From contig NZ_RFFK01000004.1 in the NCBI RefSeq assembly GCF_003696305.1, positions 186,001 through 250,000 on the forward strand: a stretch of DNA of 64,000 nucleotides, given 5' to 3'. Position 1 is the first letter of the stretch; each line of letters starts with the position of its first letter. This stretch comes from Pseudomonas sp. AOB-7. Its GTDB lineage: Bacteria; Pseudomonadota; Gammaproteobacteria; Pseudomonadales; Pseudomonadaceae. Positions 21,211-32,348 of this stretch are shown here, in pieces. Made by a program: the position numbers and the translations under genes. A model generated the notes under the pieces. It was not told the origin of the DNA. It made no database searches and saw only the letters and a list, made by a program, of their open reading frames with translations.

Positions 21211-22019
21211 CGCACCTCGCTCAGCAGCGTGAGCACCGCCTGCAGCAGCCGCGGATCGCCAAGCAGTCGCTGATGACCACCCGCCGGCAGGCGCAATAGC
21301 TGACTGTCGAACCAGGCCCGGTGGATCAGCTCGGCCTCGCTCACCGGCACCAGCGGATCGTCCTCGGCATGCACGATCAGCCCCGGCAGCTCCAGTTGAT
21401 AGCGCTGCACATCGAGATGCGCCGCCGGCATGCCGGCCTTCTCCTCCACCAGACGGATAAAGCGCGAGCGCGCCACCGCCGGCAGCCCCATGTGCCGGGC
21501 GAAACCGCGCAGCACGGTGAGAATCCGGCTCGGCGCGGCGATGCTGACCAGCGCGGCGCTGCGTAGGCCCATCTGCGTCGCCAGCAGGGCGCTGGCACCG
21601 CCCATGGAATGACCGATCACCGCGTGCAGCGGCGGCAGTTCGCTGGCCGCCTCCAACAGCGCGCGGGCGAACAGCACCACGTTGGCCTCCTGCCCCGGCG
21701 AATGGCCGTGGGCCGGGCCATCCAGCGCCACCACGGCATAGCCGGCGTCGACCAGACCGCGGATCAGCACGGCGAACTGGGTCGGCCGCCCTTCCCAGCC
21801 GTGCATCAGCAGCACCGCCGGCCCGCTACCCCAGCGCAACGCCGACAGGCCGAAACGCAGGGTGATGCGCTCGGCGCTGGCCAGCAGCGGCAACTCCCAG
21901 TCGCGCGGCGGCAGGTTGCGCGGGGTCATGAAGCGTTCGCGCAGGCGGCTCGCCAGCAATTGCGGAGCCACCCATCCCAGCGTCGCATTGACGCCACGTA
22001 CCCAGGTCATCTGTTTCAT
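21180..22019 (-). CDS. Alpha/beta hydrolase
   Basis: 279 residues. The oxyanion-hole motif is LLMHGWEGRPTQF, the nucleophile elbow is VIGHSMGGASALL (Ser), the acidic residue is in VHAEDDPLVPV, and the catalytic His is in PAGGHQRLL, so the catalytic triad is complete. An esterase or thioesterase role is likely but the substrate is unknown. Start ATG at 22019 follows GGAGAAG; the open frame runs further upstream into the tetR gene without similarity. Probably co-transcribed with the TetR gene 11 bp upstream. Confidence 0.92.
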   Translation of the reverse strand: MKQMTWVRGVNATLGWVAPQLLASRLRERFMTPRNLPPRDWELPLLASAERITLRFGLSALRWGSGPAVLLMHGWEGRPTQFAVLIRGLVDAGYAVVALDGPAHGHSPGQEANVVLFARALLEAASELPPLHAVIGHSMGGASALLATQMGLRSAALVSIAAPSRILTVLRGFARHMGLPAVARSRFIRLVEEKAGMPAAHLDVQRYQLELPGLIVHAEDDPLVPVSEAELIHRAWFDSQLLRLPAGGHQRLLGDPRLLQAVLTLLSEVRQAPSRALAS

Positions 22020-22030
22020 CTGGCTTCTCC

Positions 22031-22570
22031 TCAGTTCACCGCCGCTTTGGCGGCCCGCAACACCCGGTCGGACAACTCGCCCGGGCCCAATGCCCGCGCC
22101 ACGGCCAGACCGCCAACCATCAGCGCCAGATCGGCCAACGCTGCGTCGGCCTCCTCCGGCGTCTCGCTCATCAAGGCCGTCATCAGCTCGACATGCTCGG
22201 CCAGCGCCTGCCGAAAGCCCTCGGGCAAGCGCTCGATCTCGCCCAGCGAACTGGGCAAGGGGCAACGCTCGTCCTGCGCATCGCGGTGCTTGCGCGACAA
22301 GTAGAAGGCCGCCAACAGCACGCGCCGCTCGCGCCCGCCGAGGCTGGCGTCGATCTCGGCGAGACGCGCCCGGCGCCGCCCGAGCAACTGACGGAAAGCC
22401 TCCAGCATCAGCGCCTCCTTGCTGGCGAAATGGGCATAGAAACCACCCACCGTCAGCCCCGCCGCGGCCATCACTTCGGCCACCGCCGGATCGCCCGGGC
22501 CGCGCTCGGCCAGCACGCGCCCGGCGGCGGCGAGAATGCGTTCACGGGCTCTGCTCTTGCGCTCGCTCAT
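22031..22570 (-). CDS. TetR-family transcriptional regulator
   Basis: 179 residues. The N-terminal helix-turn-helix domain is clear: RARERILAAAGRVLAERG, then VAEVMAAAGLTVGGFYAHFASKEALM. The C-terminal domain is of the type with a conserved Cys (DERCPLPSSLGEI). It probably represses its own transcript, which includes the downstream hydrolase, through a palindrome just upstream. Confidence 0.93.
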   Translation of the reverse strand: MSERKSRARERILAAAGRVLAERGPGDPAVAEVMAAAGLTVGGFYAHFASKEALMLEAFRQLLGRRRARLAEIDASLGGRERRVLLAAFYLSRKHRDAQDERCPLPSSLGEIERLPEGFRQALAEHVELMTALMSETPEEADAALADLALMVGGLAVARALGPGELSDRVLRAAKAAVN

Positions 22571-22578
22571 GACGGCCT

Positions 22579-22618
22579 CCTTGATATGATGGACACAATA
22601 TTACGACCATCATATTCA
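22579..22618. promoter_or_regulatory. Palindromic operator candidate upstream of tetR
   Basis: TTGATATGATGG (22579-22590) and CCATCATATTCAA (22605-22617) form an inverted repeat with a 14-bp AT-rich centre. It lies 9 bp before the tetR start, a usual place for TetR self-repression. Confidence 0.6.
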
Positions 22619-22771
22619 AGCGCAAGCCTGGGGACATGCCATTGGTCGGCAAAACGCGCGAAAAACAGTCGGGAGCGGGAAAAGCCTGGGAGTTCCAGCA
22701 CCGCAAGCACGGCCCGCAGGGCTGCCCAGAGGAGTGGCGGCCCGCAGGGCGGCCGCCAGGGAGGGCGAATA

Positions 22772-22803
22772 CAAAAAAGGGCTGCCTCCGGAGAAGCAAC
22801 CCT
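22772..22803 (-). terminator. Intrinsic terminator of the tRNA array
   Basis: On the minus strand an 11-bp stem (22803-22793 with 22788-22778, with G-U pairs), 4-nt loop and a T6 run. It lies 27 bp after the last tRNA-Glu. The region 22619-22771 upstream of tetR shows no gene. Confidence 0.75.
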
Positions 22804-22830
22804 CGAAACCCGCAAATGCGGAAAGGAAAA

Positions 22831-22906
22831 TGGCGTCCCCTAGGGGACTCGAACCCCTGTTACCGCCGTGAAAGGGCGGTGTCCTAGGCCACTAGACGAA
22901 GGGGAC
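22831..22906 (-). tRNA. tRNA-Glu(TTC), copy 1
   Basis: 76 nt including an encoded CCA. Anticodon loop CCTTTCACG with TTC anticodon; acceptor stem GTCCCCT/AGGGGAC; T-arm GGGGTTCGAGTCCCC. Last tRNA of the array. Confidence 0.98.
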
Positions 22907-22954
22907 GGAACCTTCGAACGACAAGGCCAGCACTAGGCTGGCCTTGCGTGTGAT

Positions 22955-23030
<76 letters not shown>

Positions 23031-23077
23031 GAAACCTTGCGGTCGGCTCGCAACGCTTGCGCGCTGCGACTGGAAAA

Positions 23078-23153
23078 TGGCGTCCCCTAGGGGACTCGAA
23101 CCCCTGTTACCGCCGTGAAAGGGCGGTGTCCTAGGCCACTAGACGAAGGGGAC
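23078..23153 (-). tRNA. tRNA-Glu(TTC), copy 2
   Basis: Sequence the same as copy 1, 76 nt with encoded CCA and TTC anticodon. Confidence 0.98.
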
Positions 23154-23201
23154 GTAACCTTCGAACGACAAGGCCAGCACTAGGCTGGCCTTGCGTGTGA
23201 T

Positions 23202-23277
<76 letters not shown>

Positions 23278-23324
23278 GAAACCTTGCGGTCGGCTCGCAA
23301 CGCTTGCGCGCTGCGACTGGAAAA

Positions 23325-23400
23325 TGGCGTCCCCTAGGGGACTCGAACCCCTGTTACCGCCGTGAAAGGGCGGTGTCCTAGGCCACTAGACGAAGGGGAC
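23325..23400 (-). tRNA. tRNA-Glu(TTC), copy 3
   Basis: Same sequence as the other Glu copies, 76 nt with encoded CCA. Confidence 0.98.
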
Positions 23401-23448
23401 GTAACCTTCGAACGACAAGGCCAGCACCTGGCTGGCCTTGTCGGTGTT

Positions 23449-23524
<76 letters not shown>

Positions 23525-23573
23525 GAAACCTTGCGGTCTGGCTGCAACGCCTGAGCGTTGCGGCTGGAATAAG

Positions 23574-23649
23574 TGGCGTCCCCTAGGGGACTCGAACCCC
23601 TGTTACCGCCGTGAAAGGGCGGTGTCCTAGGCCACTAGACGAAGGGGAC
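23574..23649 (-). tRNA. tRNA-Glu(TTC), copy 4
   Basis: Same sequence as the other Glu copies, 76 nt with encoded CCA; flanking spacer differs from the downstream units. Confidence 0.98.
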
Positions 23650-23709
23650 GCAAGACCCTGATCGTGAATCGGTCTAAACCGATTCTGGCACTCCCGAAGG
23701 AGTCGAGAT

Positions 23710-23785
<76 letters not shown>

Positions 23786-23803
23786 ATCTCGAGGACGGGG
23801 CGC

Positions 23804-23832
23804 ATGTTAAGAGCGCCCCGATTGGCTGTCAA
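23804..23832 (-). promoter_or_regulatory. Sigma-70 promoter of the tRNA array
   Basis: On the minus strand a perfect TTGACA (23832-23827), a 17-nt spacer and TAACAT (23809-23804), followed by a GC-rich discriminator (GCGCCCC). GC-rich discriminators are typical of stable-RNA promoters under stringent control. Confidence 0.85.
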
Positions 23833-23933
23833 CAACATTTTTCCTGCCGGCCAAAAGTTTTTGCCACTAGAACAACTACTTAGGGTCGCGCGACGTCCCG
23901 TAGGGTACGCCGTGCGCACCGCCACAACCGAGA

Positions 23934-23954
23934 GTGCCGCGGTGCGCGCGGCAC
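23934..23954 (-). terminator. Possible hairpin after gltX
   Basis: Perfect 8-bp GC stem (GTGCCGCG with CGCGGCAC) and 5-nt loop, 8 bp past the gltX stop. It lacks a T run, so termination is uncertain; it may instead stabilise the 3' end. Confidence 0.4.
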
Positions 23955-23962
23955 ATCCCTGG

Positions 23963-25444
23963 TCAGGCGATGCTGGCCAGCAGCTTCTCCCACTCCTTGG
24001 CTTCCTTCTTCGAAGTACCGCCAAGCAGCTCCAGCGCCTGGCGTAGACGGAAGCGGGTCAGGTCCGGACCGAGGATTTCCATGGCATCGAGCACCGACAC
24101 CGAGCTGGCCTGGCCGGTGATGGCGGCGAACATCAGTGGCATGGCGTCGCGCAGCTTCAGCTCCAGGTGCTCGACCACCGCCTGGATGCAGCCGGTGATG
24201 CGCTCCTTCTCCCACTGACGCAGGGCTTCGAGCTTCCACAGGATCAGCTGCATCAGCTGGCGCACCTGGTCAGGCGAGAGCTTCTTGTGCTCGAACAACT
24301 TGGCGTCCAGGTTCAGGCCGCCGGAGAAGAAGAAGCCGGCCAGCGGTGCGATCTGGCTGAAGGTTTCCACCCTGCCCTGCACGTGCGGCGCGATCTGCAT
24401 CAGGTACTCGGGGTTGAGCGCCCACTTCTGCACTTCGGCGGCGAAGGTCTCCACCGGCAGCTCGCGCAGCCACTGGCCGTTGAGCCAGGAGAGTTTTTCC
24501 AGGTCGAAGATCGGCCCGCCCAGCGACACGCGGTTGATGTCGAAGTGCTCGATCATCTCGTTCAGGGAGAACTTCTCGCGCTCGTCCGGCATCGACCAGC
24601 CCATGCGCCCCAGGTAGTTGAGCATGGCCTGCGGCAGATAGCCCATGCGCTCGTAGAAGGTGATGCTGGTGGGGTTCTTGCGCTTGGACAGCTTGCTCTT
24701 GTCGGGATTTCTGAGCAGCGGCATATAGCACAGCGCCGGCTGTTCCCAACCGAAGTACTCGTAGAGCTTGATCAGCTTGGGCGCCGACGGCAGCCATTCC
24801 TCACCACGCAACACGTGGGTGATGCCCATCAGGTGGTCGTCGACCACGTTGGCCAGGAAGTAGGTGGGCAGGCCATCGGCCTTCATCAGCACCTGCATGT
24901 CCATGCGATCCCAGGGAATCTCGACGTCGCCACGCAGCATGTCCGGCACCACGCAGACGCCTTCGCTCGGCACCTTCATCCGCACCACGTGCGACTCGCC
25001 TGCGGCGATGCGGCGCTGCGCCTCGGCCGGATCGAGGTGCATGCAGTGACCGTCGTAACGCGGGGTTTCCTTGTTGGCCATCTGCTGCGCGCGCACCTCG
25101 TCGAGGCGCTCGGCGCTGCAGAAGCAAGGGAAAGCATGGCCTTTGCCGACCAACTCGTCCGAATACTGCTTGTAGATCGCGCCGCGCTCGCTCTGCCGGT
25201 ACGGGCCGTGCGGGCCGCCGACGTCCGGGCCCTCGTCCCACTCGATGCCCAGCCAGCGCAGGGCGTCGAAGATCTGCTGTTCGGACTCGCGGGTCGAGCG
25301 CAGCTGGTCGGTGTCCTCGATGCGCAGGATGAACTGACCGCCGTGCTGACGGGCGAAGCACAGGTTGAACAGCGCGATATAGGCGGTGCCGACGTGGGGA
25401 TCGCCGGTCGGCGATGGCGCGATACGGGTACGAACGGTGGTCAT
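23963..25444 (-). CDS. gltX: GltX, glutamyl-tRNA synthetase
   Basis: Charges tRNA-Glu with glutamate. 493 residues, class I synthetase. The HIGH-type motif lies in [16 protein letters not shown], the KMSKS-type motif is [10 protein letters not shown], and [10 protein letters not shown] and [19 protein letters not shown] segments match the family. Start ATG at 25444 ([12 protein letters not shown]) is chosen by alignment; the open frame begins 11 codons earlier. It lies directly upstream of the tRNA-Glu/Ala array, so the enzyme and its substrate tRNA are neighbours, as in P. aeruginosa. Confidence 0.97.
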   Translation of the reverse strand: MTTVRTRIAPSPTGDPHVGTAYIALFNLCFARQHGGQFILRIEDTDQLRSTRESEQQIFDALRWLGIEWDEGPDVGGPHGPYRQSERGAIYKQYSDELVGKGHAFPCFCSAERLDEVRAQQMANKETPRYDGHCMHLDPAEAQRRIAAGESHVVRMKVPSEGVCVVPDMLRGDVEIPWDRMDMQVLMKADGLPTYFLANVVDDHLMGITHVLRGEEWLPSAPKLIKLYEYFGWEQPALCYMPLLRNPDKSKLSKRKNPTSITFYERMGYLPQAMLNYLGRMGWSMPDEREKFSLNEMIEHFDINRVSLGGPIFDLEKLSWLNGQWLRELPVETFAAEVQKWALNPEYLMQIAPHVQGRVETFSQIAPLAGFFFSGGLNLDAKLFEHKKLSPDQVRQLMQLILWKLEALRQWEKERITGCIQAVVEHLELKLRDAMPLMFAAITGQASSVSVLDAMEILGPDLTRFRLRQALELLGGTSKKEAKEWEKLLASIA

Positions 25445-25477
25445 GAAGGCTCTCGGACAGTCGAAGCGTGGGTTCAA

Positions 25478-26398
25478 TCAAGCCGGCGATGTTAACAGGC
25501 CGGGGGCGCCGGGCTCCAGCAGGCCGCCGCCGCTGAGCGGCAGGCTGGCCATGAGGAAATCGAGGAAGGCCTTGACCTTCATCGCCTGGAACCGCCGCGA
25601 AGGATAGACCGCGTAGACCTCGCCCAGCGGCAGGCGCGCCTGGCTCAGCAGCTCGACCAGGCGACCGGCGCGCACGGCCTCGTCGCTGATCATCAGCGGC
25701 AGGCCGGCGATGCCGGCGCCGGCCAGCGCCGCCTCGCGGGCGAAGGTGATGTTGTTGCAGGTCAGCACCCGTTGGCAGGGCACGCTCTCGCCGAGCAGCG
25801 GCCAGTAACGCGGCGCGTCGTGCTGCAGGAGGATGGCGCGATGGCCCTCCAGCTCGGCGACGCTGCGCGGCGTGCCGTGGGCGGCCAGGTAGGCCGGGCT
25901 GGCGCACAGGCGCCGGCCGCTCTCGAACAGCTTGCGCGCGATCAGCGTGGAGTCCTGCGGCTGGCCGACCTGGATGGCGATGTCCACGCCCTCCTCCAGC
26001 GGATCGACCAGGCGCGAGCTGAGCTCCACCTCGGCGCTGATCTGCGGGTACTGGCGCATGAACTCGCCGAGCACGCGGCCGAGAAACAGTTGGCCGAACT
26101 CGATCGGCGCGCTGATCCGCAGCAGCCCCGAGGGCTCGCGCTGCAGCTGCATCACCGCCTGCTCGGCCTCGGCGAAGTCGAGCATGATCTGCCGGCAACG
26201 CTCGTAGTAGGCCTGGCCCACCTCGGTCAGGCGCAGCTTGCGCGTGGTGCGGTTGAGCAGGCGCACGCCGAGGCGCTCCTCGAGCAGGGCGATGCGCCGG
26301 CTCACCGTGGATTTCTGCATGCCCAGGCTGCTGGCCGCCTGGGTGAAGCTGTGGCACTCCACCACGCGGGTGAAGATCAGCGCGTCGTCCAGCCCCAT
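25478..26398 (-). CDS. LysR-family regulator of the adjacent efflux genes (probable)
   Basis: 306 residues. N-terminal helix-turn-helix: DDALIFTRVVECHSFTQAAS then MQKSTVSRRIALLEERLGV; effector domain of the CrgA/AaeR-like group (GLLRISAPIEFGQLFLGRVL). It is divergent from the EmrA/EmrB-like pair with a 104-bp shared intergenic region, which for LysR proteins usually means control of the divergent genes; that is inference. Start at 26398 (MGLDDALIF) fits the family; the frame is open further upstream. Confidence 0.93.
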   Translation of the reverse strand: MGLDDALIFTRVVECHSFTQAASSLGMQKSTVSRRIALLEERLGVRLLNRTTRKLRLTEVGQAYYERCRQIMLDFAEAEQAVMQLQREPSGLLRISAPIEFGQLFLGRVLGEFMRQYPQISAEVELSSRLVDPLEEGVDIAIQVGQPQDSTLIARKLFESGRRLCASPAYLAAHGTPRSVAELEGHRAILLQHDAPRYWPLLGESVPCQRVLTCNNITFAREAALAGAGIAGLPLMISDEAVRAGRLVELLSQARLPLGEVYAVYPSRRFQAMKVKAFLDFLMASLPLSGGGLLEPGAPGLLTSPA

Positions 26399-26502
26399 GA
26401 TTGTTCCCCAAAAGCAACAAAGTTTGCCAAGTCTACCGGCTACTAGCGAAAAGAGAACATCGTTAAATTTGCTTACACTTTTCACCCAAGCCGAGCCCTC
26501 GC

Positions 26503-27552
26503 ATGCCCGCTCCCCTGCAACGCCGCCTCCTGCTCTTCACCACCCTGCTCGGCCTGCTGGCCGCCGCCCTGTTCGGCCACTGGCTGCTGATCGGCCGTCA
26601 CCTGCAGAGCACCGACAATGCCTACGTGCAGGGCGAGATCACCCGGGTATCGAGCCAGCTGAACGCGCGCATCGAGCGGGTGCTGGTGCGCGACAACCAG
26701 CACGTCGAGGCCGGCGCGTTGCTGGCAGTGCTGGAGGACAGCGATTTCCGCCTGGCCCGCCAGCGCGCCCGCGCCGCCCTGGCCAACTACCAAGCGCAAC
26801 TCGACCAGGCGCGCAGCAAACTGGCGCAGCAGAGCAGCCTGATCGCCGCCAGCCAGGCTGAAGTGGCCGCCAGCCAGGCCACCCTGGAACGCGCCCAGCT
26901 CGATCTCGGCCGTGCCCAGGCCCTGCGCAAGCCCGGCTACGTCTCCGAGGAGCGGGTCACCACCCTGGCCGCCGACCAGCGCGTGGCGCGCTCGCAGCGG
27001 GCCAAGGCCGCTGCCGACCTGCAGGCGCAGCGCCAGCAGACCGCGGCGCTGGAGGCCGAGGTGAAACGCCTCGACGCGCTGATCCTCGCCGCCGGCGTCG
27101 ACCTGGAGCAGGCCGAGCTGGATCTCGCCCGCACCCGGATCCACGCGCCCATCGGCGGCTTCGTCGGCCAGCGTGCGGCGCGCGAAGGCCAGGTGGTACA
27201 GAGCGGCAGCTACCTGCTGTCGCTGGTGCCGGATCGCGACATCTGGGTGCAGGCCAACTTCAAGGAAACCCAGATCGGCCGCATGCGCCCCGGCCAGCGC
27301 GCCGAGCTGGTGTTCGACAGCTACCCCGACACCCCCATCGAGGGCCGCATCGACAGCCTGTTCGCCGCCTCCGGCGCGCAGTTCAGCCTGCTGCCGCCGG
27401 ACAATGCCACCGGCAACTTCACCAAGGTGGTGCAGCGCATCCCGGTCAAGCTGACCTTCGCCGCCGACCACCCGCTGCAGGGGCTGATCCGCCCCGGCAT
27501 GTCGGTCGAGGTGCTTGTCGACATCCGCGACGACGCCCAGCATGGCGGCTGA
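26503..27552 (+). CDS. EmrA-like HlyD-family membrane fusion protein
   Basis: Periplasmic adaptor of a tripartite drug efflux system. 349 residues. N-terminal membrane anchor (RRLLLFTTLLGLLAAALFGHW), first half of the lipoyl domain (STDNAYVQGEITRVSSQL), then a long coiled-coil hairpin rich in Gln/Ala (residues about 90-200). The second lipoyl half (RIHAPIGGFVGQRAAREGQVV) and the beta-barrel (VQANFKETQIGRMRPGQ) follow. It overlaps the MFS transporter gene by 11 bp; the two probably form one exporter with an outer-membrane channel encoded elsewhere. Confidence 0.94.
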   Translation: MPAPLQRRLLLFTTLLGLLAAALFGHWLLIGRHLQSTDNAYVQGEITRVSSQLNARIERVLVRDNQHVEAGALLAVLEDSDFRLARQRARAALANYQAQLDQARSKLAQQSSLIAASQAEVAASQATLERAQLDLGRAQALRKPGYVSEERVTTLAADQRVARSQRAKAAADLQAQRQQTAALEAEVKRLDALILAAGVDLEQAELDLARTRIHAPIGGFVGQRAAREGQVVQSGSYLLSLVPDRDIWVQANFKETQIGRMRPGQRAELVFDSYPDTPIEGRIDSLFAASGAQFSLLPPDNATGNFTKVVQRIPVKLTFAADHPLQGLIRPGMSVEVLVDIRDDAQHGG

Positions 27553-29092
27553 TGCCCTGTTGCGCCCGACGGCGGAGCCCAGCCGGCGCGACTGGATCGC
27601 GGTGATGAGCGCCATGCTCGGCGCCTTCATGGCGGTGCTGGATATCCAGATCACCAACGCCTCGCTCAAGGACATCCAGGGCGCGCTGGCTGCCACCCTC
27701 GAGGAAGGCTCGTGGATCTCCACCTCCTACCTGGTCGCCGAGATCATCATGATTCCGCTGACCGCCTGGCTGGTGCAGCTGCTCTCTGCGCGGCGTCTGG
27801 CGCTGTGGGTGTCGCTGGGCTTTCTCGCCTCCTCGCTGCTGTGCTCGATGGCCTGGAACCTGGAGAGCATGATCGTCTTCCGCGCCCTGCAGGGCTTTAC
27901 CGGCGGCGCGCTGATCCCGCTGGCCTTCACCCTGACCCTGATCAAGCTGCCGGAGCACCACCGCGCCAAGGGCATGGCGCTGTTCGCCATCACCGCCACC
28001 TTCGCCCCGTCCATCGGCCCCACACTGGGCGGCTGGCTGACCGAGAACTGGGGCTGGCAGTACATCTTCTATATCAACGTGCCGCCGGGCCTGCTGATGA
28101 TCGCCGGGCTGCTCTACGGCCTGGAGAAGAAGGCGCCGCACTGGCCGCTGCTGCGCACCACCGACTACGCCGGGATCCTCACCCTCGGCCTGGGCCTGGG
28201 CTGCCTGCAGGTGTTTCTCGAGGAAGGCCACCGCAAGGACTGGCTGGAGTCGAGCCTGATCCAGGGCCTGGGCAGCATCGCCCTGATCAGCCTGGCGCTG
28301 TTCGTCATCCTGCAGTTGTCGAAACCCAACCCGCTGATCAACCTCGGCGTGCTGCGCGAGCGCAACTTCGCCCTGGCCAGCATCGCCAGCCTCGGCCTGG
28401 GCGTGGGCCTGTACGGTTCGATCTACGTGCTGCCGCTGTACCTGGCGCAGATCCAGGGCTACAACGCGCTGCAGATCGGCGAGGTGATCATGTGGATGGG
28501 CCTGCCGCAGCTGCTGCTGATTCCGCTGGTGCCCAAGCTGATGACATTCATCTCGCCGAAATGGCTGTGCGCCCTGGGCTTCGCCCTGTTCGGTGCGGCC
28601 AGTTTCGCCTCGGGCGTGCTCGAGCCGAACTTCGCCGGCGAACAGTTCCAGCACATCCAGCTCATCCGCGCGCTCGGCCAGCCGCTGGTGATGGTGACCC
28701 TGTCGCTGATCGCCACCGCCTACGTGCTGCCACAGGACGCCGGCTCGGCCTCGAGCCTGTTCAACATCCTGCGCAACCTCGGCGGCGCCATCGGCATCGC
28801 CCTGCTCGCGACCCTACTGGATGCCCGCGCCAAGGTCTATTTCGACTACCTGCGCGAAGCCCTGGTGCCGACCAATACGCAGCTGGACGAACGCCTGCAA
28901 CTGCTGACCCAGACGCTCGGCAGCGAGCAGGCGGCGCTGGCCAAGCTCAGCGAAATCGCCCACCAGCAGGCGGCGATCATGGCCTACAATGACGCCTTTC
29001 ATTTCATCGGCATCGCCCTGGGCCTGAGCATGTTCGCCATGCTGCTGACCCGCCGCCTGCCGGCCGGCGCCACAGGTGGCGCCGCCCACTGA
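27542..29092 (+). CDS. EmrB-like MFS (DHA2) multidrug transporter
   Basis: Proton-driven exporter with 14 predicted transmembrane helices; 516 residues from the ATG at 27542. DHA2 family signs: AFMAVLDIQITNASL in helix 1, WISTSYLVAEIIMIPL in helix 2, motif A-like region, and motif C in TFAPSIGPTLGGWLTENWGWQYIF. It lies in an overlap with the EmrA-like gene and is followed at once by a terminator. An in-frame upstream start (27515) is possible but would deepen the overlap. Substrate unknown. Confidence 0.94.
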   Translation: MAADALLRPTAEPSRRDWIAVMSAMLGAFMAVLDIQITNASLKDIQGALAATLEEGSWISTSYLVAEIIMIPLTAWLVQLLSARRLALWVSLGFLASSLLCSMAWNLESMIVFRALQGFTGGALIPLAFTLTLIKLPEHHRAKGMALFAITATFAPSIGPTLGGWLTENWGWQYIFYINVPPGLLMIAGLLYGLEKKAPHWPLLRTTDYAGILTLGLGLGCLQVFLEEGHRKDWLESSLIQGLGSIALISLALFVILQLSKPNPLINLGVLRERNFALASIASLGLGVGLYGSIYVLPLYLAQIQGYNALQIGEVIMWMGLPQLLLIPLVPKLMTFISPKWLCALGFALFGAASFASGVLEPNFAGEQFQHIQLIRALGQPLVMVTLSLIATAYVLPQDAGSASSLFNILRNLGGAIGIALLATLLDARAKVYFDYLREALVPTNTQLDERLQLLTQTLGSEQAALAKLSEIAHQQAAIMAYNDAFHFIGIALGLSMFAMLLTRRLPAGATGGAAH

Positions 29093-29096
29093 CCAT

Positions 29097-29121
29097 ACGC
29101 GCCCACTGCGGCGCGTTTTTT
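29097..29121 (+). terminator. Intrinsic terminator of the efflux operon
   Basis: 7-bp GC stem ACGCGCC/GGCGCGT with a 6-nt loop and T6 run, starting 5 bp after the transporter stop. Confidence 0.8.
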
Positions 29122-29135
29122 CGTTGCGGTATTGC

Positions 29136-30026
29136 ATGCTCAAAACCTCCCGCGCCCTGCTGCTGATCGGTGCCTTCGCCACCATCTACATCGGCTGGGG
29201 CACCACCTACCTGGCCAACCATTTCCTCCTGCGCGAGCTGCCGCCCTTCGTCATCGGCTGCCTGCGCTTCGCCCTGGCCGGCGGCCTGGCGCTACTGTGG
29301 GTGGCACTGAGCGGGCAACTGCGCCTGCAGCGCAGCGACTGGGGCGGCGTGCTGATCGGCGGCCTGTCGCTGATCGCGGTCGGCCAGGGCGCGCTGATCT
29401 ACGCCAACCAGTACCTGCCCACCGGCATGCTGGCGATGCTCTACACCACCCTGCCGCTGTGGAGCGTGGCGCTGGAATGGCTGCTCGGCGAACGCCCGCC
29501 GCTCTGGGTGCTGGCCGGCCTGGCGCTGGCCTGCGGCGGCATCGTGCTGCTGATGAACAACGCCCTGGGCAGCGCGGCCAGCGTCGAACAATGGCTGGCT
29601 GGTGCCCTGGTGGTGGCGGCGACGCTGTTCTGGGCCTGCGGCGTGTGGCTGCTGCGCGGCCGCCCGGCGTTTCGCTCCAGCTGGCTGGGGCTGAGCCTGC
29701 AGATGCTGATCGGCGCCCTGCTGCTCGGCCTGTTCGGCCTTTGGCACGGCGACTGGCAAGACCTGCAGCTGGCCGCCACCTCCAGCCAGGCCTGGCTGTG
29801 GCTGGCCTACCTGGTGCTGCCGGTGAGCCTGGGCGTGTACCCGGCCTACTTCTGGCTGCTGCGCGAGGTGCGCCCGAGCCTGGTGGCCACCTTCGCCTTC
29901 GTCAACCCGGTGGTGGCGCTGCTGCTGGGTTACCTGCTGCTGGGCGAACAGCTTAGCCTGCTGGCGCTGCTGGCCTGCGCGATCACCCTGGGCGGGGTGA
30001 TGCTGATCATCTTCGGCCGGCGCTAA
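29136..30026 (+). CDS. EamA/DMT-family transporter
   Basis: 296 residues, ten predicted membrane helices in two EamA repeats. Start of repeat 1: YIGWGTTYLANHFLLRELPPF; TLPLWSVALEWLLGERPP ends it. Repeat 2 ends with FAFVNPVVALLLGYLLLGEQL. Typical of RhaT/YedA-like metabolite or amino-acid exporters; substrate unknown. Start at 29136 (MLKTSRALLL) avoids a 20-residue non-membrane extension that overlaps the upstream terminator. Confidence 0.92.
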   Translation: MLKTSRALLLIGAFATIYIGWGTTYLANHFLLRELPPFVIGCLRFALAGGLALLWVALSGQLRLQRSDWGGVLIGGLSLIAVGQGALIYANQYLPTGMLAMLYTTLPLWSVALEWLLGERPPLWVLAGLALACGGIVLLMNNALGSAASVEQWLAGALVVAATLFWACGVWLLRGRPAFRSSWLGLSLQMLIGALLLGLFGLWHGDWQDLQLAATSSQAWLWLAYLVLPVSLGVYPAYFWLLREVRPSLVATFAFVNPVVALLLGYLLLGEQLSLLALLACAITLGGVMLIIFGRR

Positions 30027-30034
30027 CGGCTCAC

Positions 30035-30096
30035 GTAGCCCGGATGCAATCCGGGGAAATCTCCCGCCTTAACATCCACCCCGGATTGCATCCGGG

Positions 30097-30100
<4 letters not shown>
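30035..30100. repeat. REP doublet overlapping the uvrB stop codon
   Basis: GTAGCCCGGATGCAATCCGGG at 30035-30055 and its inverted copy at 30080-30100, 24 bp apart. This is the common Pseudomonas REP palindrome pair. The distal copy includes the TAG stop of uvrB (30097-30099), so the element was placed exactly at the gene end and also lies between two convergent genes. Confidence 0.85.
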
Positions 30101-32112
<2,012 letters not shown>

Positions 32113-32348
32113 GACTGACCTCGACAAACGGCTGTGACGCGCCCTGACAGACTACGTCAAAGCTGCTAACTGCGGGCGATGGACAAACCCGCTCGAATTA
32201 CCTGGCGAAAGCCCATAATTCAGGCGTTTGCGCTGTCGCCCCCCAGACTCAGGGTCGCTATACTAGCGCCCCGTTTACGCGACCCCCTAGCGCGAGTTTT
32301 CGGGGTCGCCTGGCCTCCCACCCTCACCTTCGAGCTGCCGCATCCATC
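32113..32348. other. Divergent intergenic region with a leader hairpin
   Basis: 236 bp between uvrB (minus) and the aminotransferase gene (plus). It contains a TATACT -10-like hexamer at 32259-32264 without a convincing -35. Downstream is an inverted repeat GCGACCCC (32279-32286)/GGGGTCGC (32302-32309) that would fold in the aminotransferase leader. No LexA box was recognised. Confidence 0.4.

Noticed and set aside
32113..32348. LexA box for SOS control of uvrB
   Set aside because: No CTGT-N8-ACAG palindrome with normal spacing is visible; CTGT and ACAG fragments occur but not in the right arrangement.
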